Shown here: positions 8,941-16,371 of the stretch, one piece after another
How the letters are laid out: each line of letters opens with the position of its first letter
How positions within the stretch are numbered: the stretch's first letter is position 1
DNA from: Tritrichomonas foetus
Taxonomy: Eukaryota > Parabasalia > Tritrichomonadida > Tritrichomonadidae
Length of the DNA stretch: 17,832 nt
NCBI GenBank assembly: GCA_001839685.1
Contig: MLAK01001000.1
Location: 1 to 17,832 of the forward strand
Reading direction: 5' to 3'
Made by a program: the position numbers and the translations under genes
The notes under the pieces: generated by a model
The model's input: the letters and a program-made list of their open reading frames with translations, nothing else
Told to the model about the DNA's origin: nothing
Database searches by the model: none

Positions 8941-9144
8941 CTGTTTATCTATTGAATATCAATTATTGGTCAATTTTTCCCCAAATTTACCTTTAATAAA
9001 AAGTGCTTTCATGTTTTTTTTTTCTGCAAATATATGGTCGAGAATTGAAATAGTCAAACCATTTAAATATTCATTTTTTGCCGACCGTTTAATAATCGTT
9101 TTTTATTATCAAAATTCTTGAAGAAAAATTCGAATTAATTTCAA
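8941..9144. promoter_or_regulatory. Divergent intergenic region between Rad23-like and PDE genes
   Basis: About 200 AT-rich bases with a T-run at 9014-9023 and a less AT-rich core, GCCGACCGTTTAAT, at 9080-9093. Its complement contains AAACGG, which resembles a Myb-binding core. TCATT at 9071-9075 is a possible initiator 72 nt before the PDE ATG. No gene is visible. Confidence 0.35.
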
Positions 9145-12100
9145 ATGTCTTTTCCCCTCTCGCCAGATAGACATAGTATGAGCCCAACATTTGGTGCTAG
9201 ATTAGGTGGTTTTGATGCCGGCGGCGATGCCGAGCCAGATAACATTTTCGATCGAATCCGAAAAATGGAGATGGAAAATCAACAGGACGATATCATTTTC
9301 GATAATGAGCAAAACAAAGGCATGCCTGGTAATCTTTTGAATCTTTCATCTTCAAGAATCAACTTTCCATTTGCATCGACCGGCTCCAAAAACGCGATTA
9401 ATCAGGCGCCGCTGACGCCACAAGAAGTTGTTTCGAAATTAAATGACGACCCTTTTCTGATGAAACCGCTAGTTACAGGAGAAGGATTTTCTATCGATGA
9501 TGTTTATCGCTATTTCACATCATTTTCAACAAACGAAACATTCAGTGCAGCTTTACAGGAAATCACGGATCAAATGCGACTGCTTGCAGCCATCGACTCA
9601 CTTTGCTCATCAATGGGTCAATTGCAAGATGTTGAATTATCAATTTTAGAACTAGAAAACACTCTTTCTGCTGCATTCAATAATAGAAGTGTCGTTATCT
9701 GGTACAACATTCCAACAGCTCAGGCGCTGTATTCACCTACGAATAAAGCAAGGGTTCAGCCAAACGTTGGAATTATTGGGAAAACTGCACATACCCAAAA
9801 AAGAAGAACAATAGCAAATCCAAAAGTTAGTGACTGGTATAAAGCTGAAAGTGATGCAAGATTTTTCGAAAGTGCAGTTTGTGCAGTTTGTTCACCTCTA
9901 CTTGATCCCCTCACTCATCAACTTATTGCTGTTATTTCATTTGCTTCAAAAACAGCATGGACTAATTTTGATTCCGTTTTATTGGATCATTTAGAAACAA
10001 AACTTCCACATCTTCTTGCTTCACTTAAAATCAGTGCTACTAAAATTCGATCAACACTTGCTGTTGTTTATTCTGCTACTGGAAATGAGCTTAAACAAAG
10101 ACCATTAATGTCAAATGCATGTCAATCCTTAAAATCGGCTTTAAACTGTGAAGTCGCTCAAATTTTCTTTGTGAATTGGCAACGAGGCCTTTTAGAGTTC
10201 TACGGAAGTGGTGTTGGTAAGAAAATTAGATTACCTTTATCACAAGGTGGAATTGCTGCTTTTGTTGCACAAGAAGGTACTTTAGTGAACGTTTCTGTTG
10301 CTTCTGAACATCCACACTTTGGTAAAACATTGGATGATGAGTATCGATCAAGATCTATTATTGCAGCACCTATGATTAATGAAAGTTCACCAAACCATGA
10401 AATTTTTGGTGTTGCTGTTGCTAGAGCGAAAAGAGGAAATACTGTTTTTGATCAACATGATGCAATTTTACTTGAGTCACTTGCTGCTGTAACAGCAAGG
10501 ACATTATCTAACTTCCAACGTTATAGAGATGATGTTCTTAACCTTAAGCGTGTTTTGACAGCACAAGATCACTACATTGAATTGTTAACAACTGCCGAGT
10601 CTCTTTCTTCAGTGATTGATAAAGATCAACTCTTTGAAATGATTATGACACGTTCTAGACGTCTCGTTTCAGCTGATCGTTGTTCTTTATTCACTACTGA
10701 TCGTAAAAGAGAATATCTTCTTTCAAAAGTTGCATCAGGCACATCAAGATCTATTGTTTTACCAATATCACAAGGTATTGCAGGTCACGTTGCTACAACT
10801 GGGCAAAACTTGAATATTGCTGACGCTTACGAAGATGAACGTTTCAATAAAGATGTCGATCTTTCTACTGGTTATCGAACAAAGAGTATCCTTTGTTTAC
10901 CAATCATTGGACGTGCAGAAGCAGTCATTGGTGTTACTCAAATGATTAACAAACAAGGAGAAAATGGTGTTTTCACAGAAAATGATATAAATTTAATGAA
11001 AGCATTTAATGTATTTTGTGGTATTGCTTTATCTAATGCTAACTTATTCGATGATACAAATACAATGAAACGGCGTGTAGAAGGACTTCTTAACTTGGCT
11101 ATGTCAATGTCTCGTGAACAAAGTCTTCCATTAATCCTTGAACATATTTCAGAAAGTGCCATTCAATTAATTAATGCGGAAAGATGTACTGTATTCTTAA
11201 TGGACTCATCAAAAACTCGAATGACATCAGCTGGAAACAACAGTGGTGCATCAATTTCAGCACAAACAGGAATTGCAGGTGAAGTTGTCAAAAATAAAAC
11301 AATATTGAATATTCATGATGCTACAAAAGACACTCGTTATGATCCATCAGAAGATCAACGCACAGGATTTGTTACACATAATCTTTTAGCTGCCCCAATT
11401 ATGAATGCTGAAGATGGCAGTGTTCTTGGTATTGTCCAACTTCTTAATAAAGTTCCAGGTTATGATGGTCTTGTTTTCACTGAAGATGATGAACGTTTAG
11501 TTACCGCGATGGCATCATTTGCTGGCTTTTCAATTGCGAAAGTTAAACTTCAAGATATGAATGCCCAAGGTGCAGCAGTATTTGATCTATTTAATGGAGG
11601 AATGGAACAAATTGGAATTGTTCTTCAACAAATGCATCTTACAGAAGAAGAAGAAGAATTTTTGAAATCGCCACAGGCAGATACACGAAAATCTACTATG
11701 GATCAACGATTAAGACTTATAATTAATTGTTTCTTACATTATAATTTACTTGAAAAGTTAAATATTCCATTTGTTATGTTTTTCCAATCACTTATGCTTT
11801 TACAAGCAGTTTCACGAGATTTTCCTTATCATAATACAGAACATGCATTAGATACAATCCAATGTGTCTTTACTTTACTTCAATTAACAGGAGAAGCAAA
11901 GAACCTTGATGATATTGAATTATTTGCACTTTTATTGGCAGCTTTAATGCATGATACAGGTCATTCCGGCGAAAATGGTGGATTTGTTGCACGTTCACAA
12001 TTACCACTTGATATTTTGTTTAAGAATCAACCCCCAACACAAACTAATCATGCCAATGCAGCAATTCAAATGCTTACTAATAAGAAAGTGAATATAATTG

Positions 12101-12546
12101 ATGGACTTCCACAAAATGAACAACAAAAGTTTTGGAATATTTTCATTCAACTCATTTTAAGTAGTGGAACTTATAAAGAAGCTGATTTTGTTCAACTTTG
12201 GAAATCTGGCGATCATAGTAAATTGAACACTATGAGACTCTTTTTGAAAATTGCAAATATGTCTAATGTTGCTCGACCATATGAAGTTGCAATGAATCAT
12301 GGAATGTTACTTCATAAAGAACTTGAACAAGTTTTACAAGAAGAAAAAATGATTTCCGGAAATGTACCTGATCCAAAACTGCAAGAAATCATTGATATGC
12401 CACTTGAACAAAGCGAACTCAAATTCTCACAAGAAATTGTTTTGCCATTACTTGAAATTGCTGCAGCCAAGTGGAAGCCGGTTGATGTATTTAGACAACA
12501 ATTGCTTGAAAATATGAGGAAATGGAAAGAATTAGTCAAACAATAA
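9145..12546 (+). CDS. Large GAF-domain protein with a degenerate 3',5'-cyclic nucleotide phosphodiesterase domain
   Basis: 1133 aa. GAF domains sense small ligands, often cGMP or cAMP, and the family fold hydrolyses cyclic nucleotides. Residues 1-140 are mostly disordered. Four GAF-like domains follow at about 145-295, 310-460, 475-640 and 645-805. The last two keep NK(x)F(x)DE-like motifs beginning NKQGENGVF at 602 and NKVPGYDGLVF at 768. The class I PDE domain is at about 850-1125 and has YHNTEH (H896, H900) and HDTGH..EN (H936, D937, H940, N944). The substrate-clamp Q lies in FSQEIVLPL (Q1096). The usual ADISN motif reads ANMSN, with N1038 at the position of the fourth metal ligand Asp. 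The ENHH-type motif reads TNHA, and the TD..H motif is absent. Hydrolysis may be weak or lost. An ATG at 9145 with upstream stops fixes the start. Confidence 0.93.
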   Translation: MSFPLSPDRHSMSPTFGARLGGFDAGGDAEPDNIFDRIRKMEMENQQDDIIFDNEQNKGMPGNLLNLSSSRINFPFASTGSKNAINQAPLTPQEVVSKLNDDPFLMKPLVTGEGFSIDDVYRYFTSFSTNETFSAALQEITDQMRLLAAIDSLCSSMGQLQDVELSILELENTLSAAFNNRSVVIWYNIPTAQALYSPTNKARVQPNVGIIGKTAHTQKRRTIANPKVSDWYKAESDARFFESAVCAVCSPLLDPLTHQLIAVISFASKTAWTNFDSVLLDHLETKLPHLLASLKISATKIRSTLAVVYSATGNELKQRPLMSNACQSLKSALNCEVAQIFFVNWQRGLLEFYGSGVGKKIRLPLSQGGIAAFVAQEGTLVNVSVASEHPHFGKTLDDEYRSRSIIAAPMINESSPNHEIFGVAVARAKRGNTVFDQHDAILLESLAAVTARTLSNFQRYRDDVLNLKRVLTAQDHYIELLTTAESLSSVIDKDQLFEMIMTRSRRLVSADRCSLFTTDRKREYLLSKVASGTSRSIVLPISQGIAGHVATTGQNLNIADAYEDERFNKDVDLSTGYRTKSILCLPIIGRAEAVIGVTQMINKQGENGVFTENDINLMKAFNVFCGIALSNANLFDDTNTMKRRVEGLLNLAMSMSREQSLPLILEHISESAIQLINAERCTVFLMDSSKTRMTSAGNNSGASISAQTGIAGEVVKNKTILNIHDATKDTRYDPSEDQRTGFVTHNLLAAPIMNAEDGSVLGIVQLLNKVPGYDGLVFTEDDERLVTAMASFAGFSIAKVKLQDMNAQGAAVFDLFNGGMEQIGIVLQQMHLTEEEEEFLKSPQADTRKSTMDQRLRLIINCFLHYNLLEKLNIPFVMFFQSLMLLQAVSRDFPYHNTEHALDTIQCVFTLLQLTGEAKNLDDIELFALLLAALMHDTGHSGENGGFVARSQLPLDILFKNQPPTQTNHANAAIQMLTNKKVNIIDGLPQNEQQKFWNIFIQLILSSGTYKEADFVQLWKSGDHSKLNTMRLFLKIANMSNVARPYEVAMNHGMLLHKELEQVLQEEKMISGNVPDPKLQEIIDMPLEQSELKFSQEIVLPLLEIAAAKWKPVDVFRQQLLENMRKWKELVKQ
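11230..11435 (+). repeat. 206-bp tract duplicated inverted at 15527-15732
   Basis: This stretch of the fourth GAF domain is identical, base for base by eye, to the reverse complement of 15527-15732. The two copies are about 4.1 kb apart in opposite orientation. The first mismatches on each side are at 11229 (A versus G) and 11436 (C versus T). Confidence 0.9.
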
Positions 12547-13105
12547 TATATCTATTTTTTATAATAAAGTTTTTTGCTTGTTTTCCATATTCACACATTA
12601 ATTGTCTTTCTTTTTTTATTTTTACCCTTCATTTGGTGATACATTATTTTTGATAAATCAAGTATTGTTTAGGATTTGTGTTTATTCCTTACTTTTGTTT
12701 ATTCTTTACTTTTGTTTATTCTTTACTTTTGTTTATTCTTTACTGTTGTTTATTCTTTACTGTTGTTTATTCTTTACTTTTGTTTATTCTTTACTTTTGT
12801 TTATTCTTTACTGTTGTTTATTCTTTACTGTTGTTTATTCTTTCATTTAACGGAACTCTTCACAGAAAGAGATGATAATGACGAGCAAACATAACAATTA
12901 TACATAAACACATGAATCCAAAACAAAACAGTTATTGAAGAAAAACCCAAAATGATGAAAAATTGATGAAAATGATATTTAAAAGGAAAAAAGTATGTTT
13001 GAATAAACTGGAGACAGCCATTATAGAGAGTAATTCAAGGTTAATAAATAGAATCTCAAGTTTATTCAAAAGCCTTTTTTTGAATTTCTAAAAATAAACT
13101 GGCGT
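12547..13105. other. Convergent intergenic region between PDE and RPL9
   Basis: About 560 bases. It holds the PDE 3' end with AATAAAG 20 bases after the stop, then the minisatellite at 12681-12843, then A-rich DNA. The RPL9 stop TAA is followed by A, giving TAAA, the form of polyadenylation signal that often overlaps the stop codon in trichomonads. I see no gene; hydrophobic open frames across the minisatellite are artefacts of its composition. Confidence 0.6.
12681..12843. repeat. Minisatellite, 17-bp unit, 9 copies plus a partial
   Basis: The unit is TTTATTCTTTACTTTTG or its variant TTTATTCTTTACTGTTG, 17 bp in both cases; the first copy has one C/T change. The order of the variant base is T,T,T,G,G,T,T,G,G. 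Units 2-3 and 4-5 (12698-12765) are therefore repeated exactly as 12766-12833, a 68-bp higher-order duplication. The array starts 134 bases after the PDE stop. A 17-bp period is not a multiple of three, so the same string appears in all three frames. Confidence 0.95.
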
Positions 13106-13681
13106 TTACTCTTCTTGGATATGTCCTTTTTCAGAGACGTAGATACCGTCCAAGAACTTACGAAGATCCTTGTTGTGGATGTGAGTGTGTTGGTGGATTT
13201 TGGCGCATGTGAGAGAAACGTCATCGAGGTTGTTTCCTTCCACCCAAATTTCTTCTTTCTGGCTTGGTGAGTCCTTGATGATGACGCCGGCTGGGGCAAC
13301 AACCCTCTTCTTTTCACGCTGGCCCATGAAGTGAGTGAAGGCGAATTCGTCGTTCTTGTCGCTGATTGTGTGCTTGATTGGGAAGTGAGCTGTGACGAAC
13401 CTCATCTTGTAGCGATAGCCGCGAGTGACGCCTGTGACCATATTCTTGATGTGGCCGAAGAGAGTTCCGATACGGGCGACAAGCTTACGGTTTCCGAACC
13501 AGCAACGAGCGACGACTTGCTTTTCGGCGTCGTCCCACTCGAAATCGAGATGGAGGCATGCGAGATCACGTGTGAGGGTTCCGCGTGGGCCTGTAACTGT
13601 AACAATGCCGGATTTGATGGCAACTGTGACTTTGTCGTTTTCGATCTTGAGATGATCTTGGTGAAGGACTGGACGTGGCAT
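13106..13681 (-). CDS. RPL9: 60S ribosomal protein L9 (uL6)
   Basis: 191 aa, the full length for eukaryotic uL6, a large-subunit protein near the sarcin-ricin loop and the stalk base. The N-terminal domain has VTVAIKSGIVTVTGPRGTLT. The second domain has the family signature NMVTGVTRGYRYKMRFVTAHFP. The C terminus includes GNNLDDVSLTCAKIHQHTHI, with the HKDLRKFLDG-type ending written here as NKDLRKFLDGIYVSEKGHIQ. Codons are markedly C- and G-ending compared with neighbours, as expected for strong expression. The ATG at 13681 is unambiguous. A match to the initiator consensus (TCACT, 13757-13753) lies 74 nt upstream, but a nearer one is not seen. The long plus-strand frames opposite this gene come from its codon bias. 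Confidence 0.97.
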   Translation of the reverse strand: MPRPVLHQDHLKIENDKVTVAIKSGIVTVTGPRGTLTRDLACLHLDFEWDDAEKQVVARCWFGNRKLVARIGTLFGHIKNMVTGVTRGYRYKMRFVTAHFPIKHTISDKNDEFAFTHFMGQREKKRVVAPAGVIIKDSPSQKEEIWVEGNNLDDVSLTCAKIHQHTHIHNKDLRKFLDGIYVSEKGHIQEE

Positions 13682-14041
13682 AATAGAAAAGAACGACCAA
13701 ACCGCCGAAAATCTTTTTTCAAGAGATTAAGTGTCGGCCTGGCCACTTTTTCAGTGATTCGACAAATTGATAATGATTGACCAAATAAAAATTATAAAAG
13801 TTTCCTTTTCTAACATCACTAAGTGGTTCACTTAAAATGGATTTTTCTCATTATATACTATGAATGATAAATTTTATCTTGATTACTATGATTAACCAAA
13901 AACTATAATATATTCAAATATATATTTTTATTGTAAATAAATTATTTTTATTGAGAAAAAAACATTTTTTCTTCGACTAAAAATTCCAAAAAATCCATCA
14001 AAATATGATCTTTTTGACAAAATCTTCATTGATGTTTAATC
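13682..14041. promoter_or_regulatory. Divergent intergenic region between RPL9 and WDR83
   Basis: About 360 bases. Near RPL9 the strand-specific sequence GGCGGTTTGGTCGTTCTTTTC (minus, 13706-13686) is distinctly GC-richer than the rest and is probably part of the RPL9 promoter or leader. CCACTTTTTCAG at 13743-13754 resembles the CTTTTTCA motif seen near other starts here. The remainder is AT-rich with no gene. Confidence 0.4.
14026..14030 (+). promoter_or_regulatory. Initiator-like TCATT ahead of WDR83
   Basis: TCATT with +1 A at 14028 leaves 14 nt to the ATG at 14042, fitting the trichomonad initiator and its short leader. The leader would also contain an earlier out-of-frame ATG at 14032. 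Confidence 0.45.
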
Positions 14042-14055
14042 ATGACAATTGTTGA
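14032..14055 (+). other. Tiny upstream open frame overlapping the WDR83 start
   Basis: ATG at 14032 opens a 7-codon frame, ending in TGA at 14053-14055, that overlaps the WDR83 ATG in another phase. If transcription starts at 14028 this ATG is first, but it sits only 4 nt from the cap and might be skipped. Confidence 0.35.
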
Positions 14056-14944
14056 ACTTGCTCAAAAGTTCGAAGGTCATGAAGGCGCCGTAACTGGTCT
14101 CAAATACAGCAAAGATTATAATTATCTGATTTCTTCAAGTGAAGATTCGACAATTCGAATTTGGTCATTAAAAAACGGAAAACAAGTTACGAAATTAGAA
14201 GGACATTTAGGTGGAGTTAACTCGCTTGTACTCAATTCTTCCGATAATCGAATATTCAGTGGAGGTTCAGATTCGTCGATATGTTGGTGGGATGTCCAAA
14301 GGGGAGAACTCATCAAAAAAATTCGAGCCCATTCCAGTTCTGTCAATTCAGTCTGCTTCAACGACGACTCTTCAATCGCGATATCCGGAAGCCTCGATAC
14401 TACGGCCAAAATATGGGATTGTCGATCGAACGGAAATATGCCAGTGCAAGTTCTTTCGGATGCATCTGACTCAGTTACGTGTGTTAAAACCGGCCGCTAT
14501 GAAATATTCACATCATCTGTTGATGGAAAGCTCAGAATTTATGACATCAGGAGAGGCTGTCTAACCACTGACAAAATTGCTGACTCGATCGTTAATCTTG
14601 AGCTGTCCAAAGACAAGCAAACAATCCTCATCACAACCCTCGATTCGCGAATAATCCTCACTATTAAATTTAATGGCGATGTTCTGCAGACTTATCGAGG
14701 GCACTCCTGCGAGAATTATATGATTCGCTCAAGGTTTGCCGCAAATGAGGCAACAGTCGTGTCTGGTTCAGAAACAGGCGAGGTGTTCGTTTGGGAACTT
14801 GTTGAAGGAACTGTCCAGCAAAGATTTGCTTTCGGTGAAGGGCCAATCCTCGATGTTGAAATTCAAGATCCTTTTGTTTCAATAGCTGCAGCATCGGCTG
14901 ATGGAAGTATTGGAATATTTCGAAAGCCACAAGCCAGTGAATGA
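14042..14944 (+). CDS. WDR83: WD40-repeat scaffold, WDR83/MORG1 orthologue
   Basis: 300 aa forming a predicted seven-bladed beta propeller. WDR83 (MORG1) is a scaffold linked in animals to MAPK signalling, and it is also found in spliceosomes. WD-type blade ends are visible: IRIWS at 38-42, WWD at 82-84, IWDCRS at 124-129, RIYDIR at 165-170 and FVWELVEG at 249-256. The run ISGSLDTTAKIWDCRSNG and the later EIFTSSVDGKLRIYDIRRG line up with the distinctive human WDR83 segments around WDCRS and SVDGRVRRYD. The DGDVL...YRGH and SGSETGEVFVW blades follow in the same order as in WDR83, so the match is better than to a generic WD40 protein. The length is near the human 315 aa. It may work in splicing or signalling here; the sequence does not decide. 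Confidence 0.85.
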   Translation: MTIVELAQKFEGHEGAVTGLKYSKDYNYLISSSEDSTIRIWSLKNGKQVTKLEGHLGGVNSLVLNSSDNRIFSGGSDSSICWWDVQRGELIKKIRAHSSSVNSVCFNDDSSIAISGSLDTTAKIWDCRSNGNMPVQVLSDASDSVTCVKTGRYEIFTSSVDGKLRIYDIRRGCLTTDKIADSIVNLELSKDKQTILITTLDSRIILTIKFNGDVLQTYRGHSCENYMIRSRFAANEATVVSGSETGEVFVWELVEGTVQQRFAFGEGPILDVEIQDPFVSIAAASADGSIGIFRKPQASE

Positions 14945-14983
14945 GTAGATGTTTGTTTTATTTTTATTCATGTTATTTAAAAT

Positions 14984-15132
14984 ATGCTGTTATTAAAAAT
15001 ATGTTGTTATTAAAAATATGTTGTTAGTAAAAATATGTTGTTAGTAAAAATATGTTGTTAGTAAAAATATGTTGTTAGTAAAAATATGTTGTTAGTAAAA
15101 ATATGCTGTTATTAAAAATACGTTGTTATTAA
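14984..15132. repeat. Minisatellite, 17-bp unit, 8 copies plus a partial
   Basis: The unit is ATGTTGTTAGTAAAAAT. Five identical copies (15018-15102) are flanked by variants carrying TTATT in place of TTAGT and/or GCTG in place of GTTG. The order is ATGCTGTTATT, ATGTTGTTATT, five TTAGT units, ATGCTGTTATT, then a partial ACGTTGTTATT. It begins 39 bases after the WDR83 stop. Its period equals that of the array after the PDE gene although the unit is different. Confidence 0.95.
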
Positions 15133-15191
15133 GATAATTTTTAGTTCATGAATAATTCTCAATTTATTTTAGGATCATACGCTTGATGAAG

Positions 15192-15214
15192 TGTATAGAA
15201 TTATTTTCTATACA
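15192..15214. repeat. Perfect inverted repeat, 9-bp arms
   Basis: TGTATAGAA, a 5-base spacer (TTATT), then TTCTATACA. It would form a hairpin in RNA from either strand. It lies between two converging units and could affect 3'-end formation; this is inference. Confidence 0.6.
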
Positions 15215-15300
15215 ACTTAAATATGATTCCATATTTACTATTCATGATTTTCTTAATTTTTCTGCTTTGTTGAATCAAATAATTCATGCTATCATAAGTA

Positions 15301-15335
15301 GAACTATTTGACCTCTCTGTTAGATCAAATAGCTT
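15301..15335. repeat. Inverted repeat, 8-bp arms extended past a bulge
   Basis: CTATTTGA (15304-15311) pairs with TCAAATAG (15325-15332) across 13 bases. GAA (15301-15303) can then pair with TTC beyond one unpaired C. It sits about 40 bases 3' of the PDE relic's stop. Confidence 0.5.
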
Positions 15336-15372
15336 CCAAAATTAGAATTTATTTTAATCAATCTGATAAAAC

Positions 15373-15740
15373 TTATTTAAGTTCTTTATGAGGTAACACT
15401 CCATGATTCATTTCAATTTTATATGGCATAGGAACATTCAGCCTATTCGGAATTTTCAAGAAGCTTCTCATTGTGTTCAATTTACCAGGATTCCTGATTT
15501 TTAGAGAAACTTTTTTAAGAAGTTGAACAATACCAAGAACACTGCCATCTTCAGCATTCATAATTGGGGCAGCTAAAAGATTATGTGTAACAAATCCTGT
15601 GCGTTGATCTTCTGATGGATCATAACGAGTGTCTTTTGTAGCATCATGAATATTCAATATTGTTTTATTTTTGACAACTTCACCTGCAATTCCTGTTTGT
15701 GCTGAAATTGATGCACCACTGTTGTTTCCAGCCGAGGTTA
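15373..15740 (-). pseudogene. Broken paralogue of the GAF-PDE gene
   Basis: Read on the minus strand, 15732-15527 is identical to 11230-11435 of the live gene (fourth GAF domain, AGNNSG through VLGIV). The bases just before it still align in codon phase as ITSAG against MTSAG, with synonymous changes. After the identical block the relic has LLKKV, then 21 unrelated bases, and then resumes at the live gene's KLNTMR (about 12218). This removes about 760 bases, including the HD metal-binding motif. From there to the stop it is about 81% identical by my count. A CAA-to-TAA change ends the frame right after HKELK. It has no ATG start, no N-terminal GAF domains and no complete PDE domain, so it is a pseudogene that happens to stay in frame across the deletion. 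Confidence 0.88.
15527..15732 (-). repeat. 206-bp tract, inverted copy of 11230-11435
   Basis: This is the identical block inside the PDE relic. Homologous sequence on its 3' side is much more diverged, so the tract looks like a recent conversion or copying event rather than the age of the paralogue. Confidence 0.9.
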
Positions 15741-15834
15741 TTTGATGTATTATTACAAAAGGAAATAATATATTTGTGGGAAAATAAAATGAGAAATATA
15801 ATAAACATTTATATAATATAAAATATAAAATATT
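15741..15834. other. Short AT-rich spacer between the PDE relic and MOB1
   Basis: Nearly pure A/T with no gene; it holds the MOB1 3' end. Confidence 0.5.
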
Positions 15835-16371
15835 CTAGGCTTTCAATATAAGATCAATCAAATCACGAAGTGGCTCGAGTTGGTCAGGAGGAATCAAATC
15901 AAACTCATGAGTGAAGAGAATGAAGTGCTTGAATGAGGTGTCCAGCAAGGAAGACATCTTCAAATAATGAAAATCGTCAATGTGATGATAATAGCAGTGC
16001 GCATAAAATCTGAAAAGCCTTTTCATTATGTTTTTGACGATTGACATAAAGTCATCGGGAAATTGAACGTTTAATGTTGATGGAAAAACCGTTTCGTCTT
16101 CAAGTAGGCCATCAATCCACTTCAATAATTTGGTCAGATATTCTGGCGCCGTGACTTCAGCGGGAGTGGGGTTTTTCTCGTCTGACCAGAGATATCTGTA
16201 CCCTGGGCCAGCTGACATAGTGCAGCATCGCTCATTTGTGCAAAATTCGGTCATAACAGAAAAAAGCATTGAAACTTGGCGATAAAAATCATTGATGTTT
16301 TTAGCGAGCCACTCAAAAAGATCTTCGCCTTCTGGAAGTTTGACAGCCTGCTGGAGATCAATCTGTGGCAT
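15835..16371 (-). CDS. MOB1: MOB1-type kinase activator
   Basis: MOB1 binds and activates NDR/LATS kinases in Hippo/mitotic-exit signalling. From the ATG at 16371 the product is 178 aa. It aligns closely with human MOB1: QAVKLPEGEDLFEWLAKN at 8-25, TEFCTNERCCTMSAGPGYRY at 41-60, DETVFPS at 92-98, FMS..K.IMKRLFRFYAH at 108-125 and DTSFKHFILF from 144. The four zinc ligands C44, C49, H125 and H130 are present. The frame stays open to 16494 without an ATG. That extra part contains SRSNSQIFKSPK at about the right distance to match the SSRSSKTFKPKK N terminus of MOB1. The true protein is therefore probably longer, with a missing or non-ATG start upstream. An out-of-frame ATG lies about 25 bases before 16371. 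Confidence 0.92.
   Translation of the reverse strand: MPQIDLQQAVKLPEGEDLFEWLAKNINDFYRQVSMLFSVMTEFCTNERCCTMSAGPGYRYLWSDEKNPTPAEVTAPEYLTKLLKWIDGLLEDETVFPSTLNVQFPDDFMSIVKNIMKRLFRFYAHCYYHHIDDFHYLKMSSLLDTSFKHFILFTHEFDLIPPDQLEPLRDLIDLILKA

Larger units (their letters stand above)
14945..15372. other. Convergent intergenic region between WDR83 and the PDE relic
   Basis: This contains a 17-bp minisatellite (14984-15132) and two inverted repeats able to form hairpins (15192-15214 and 15301-15335). I see no open frame worth calling. Confidence 0.6.

Noticed and set aside
12602..12894. Three overlapping plus-strand frames coding LLFILYFCLFFT-like hydrophobic repeats
   Set aside because: A 17-bp minisatellite reads the same in all three frames; there is no non-repeat domain and no matching upstream signal.
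13331..13780. 149-codon frame on the strand opposite RPL9
   Set aside because: Complete overlap with a clear ribosomal protein gene whose GC-ending codons keep the opposite strand open.
15373..15657. A short functional GAF protein encoded by the open frame of the PDE relic
   Set aside because: It lacks an ATG, holds only part of a GAF domain joined to a PDE fragment, and ends at a CAA-to-TAA change; a relic explains it better.
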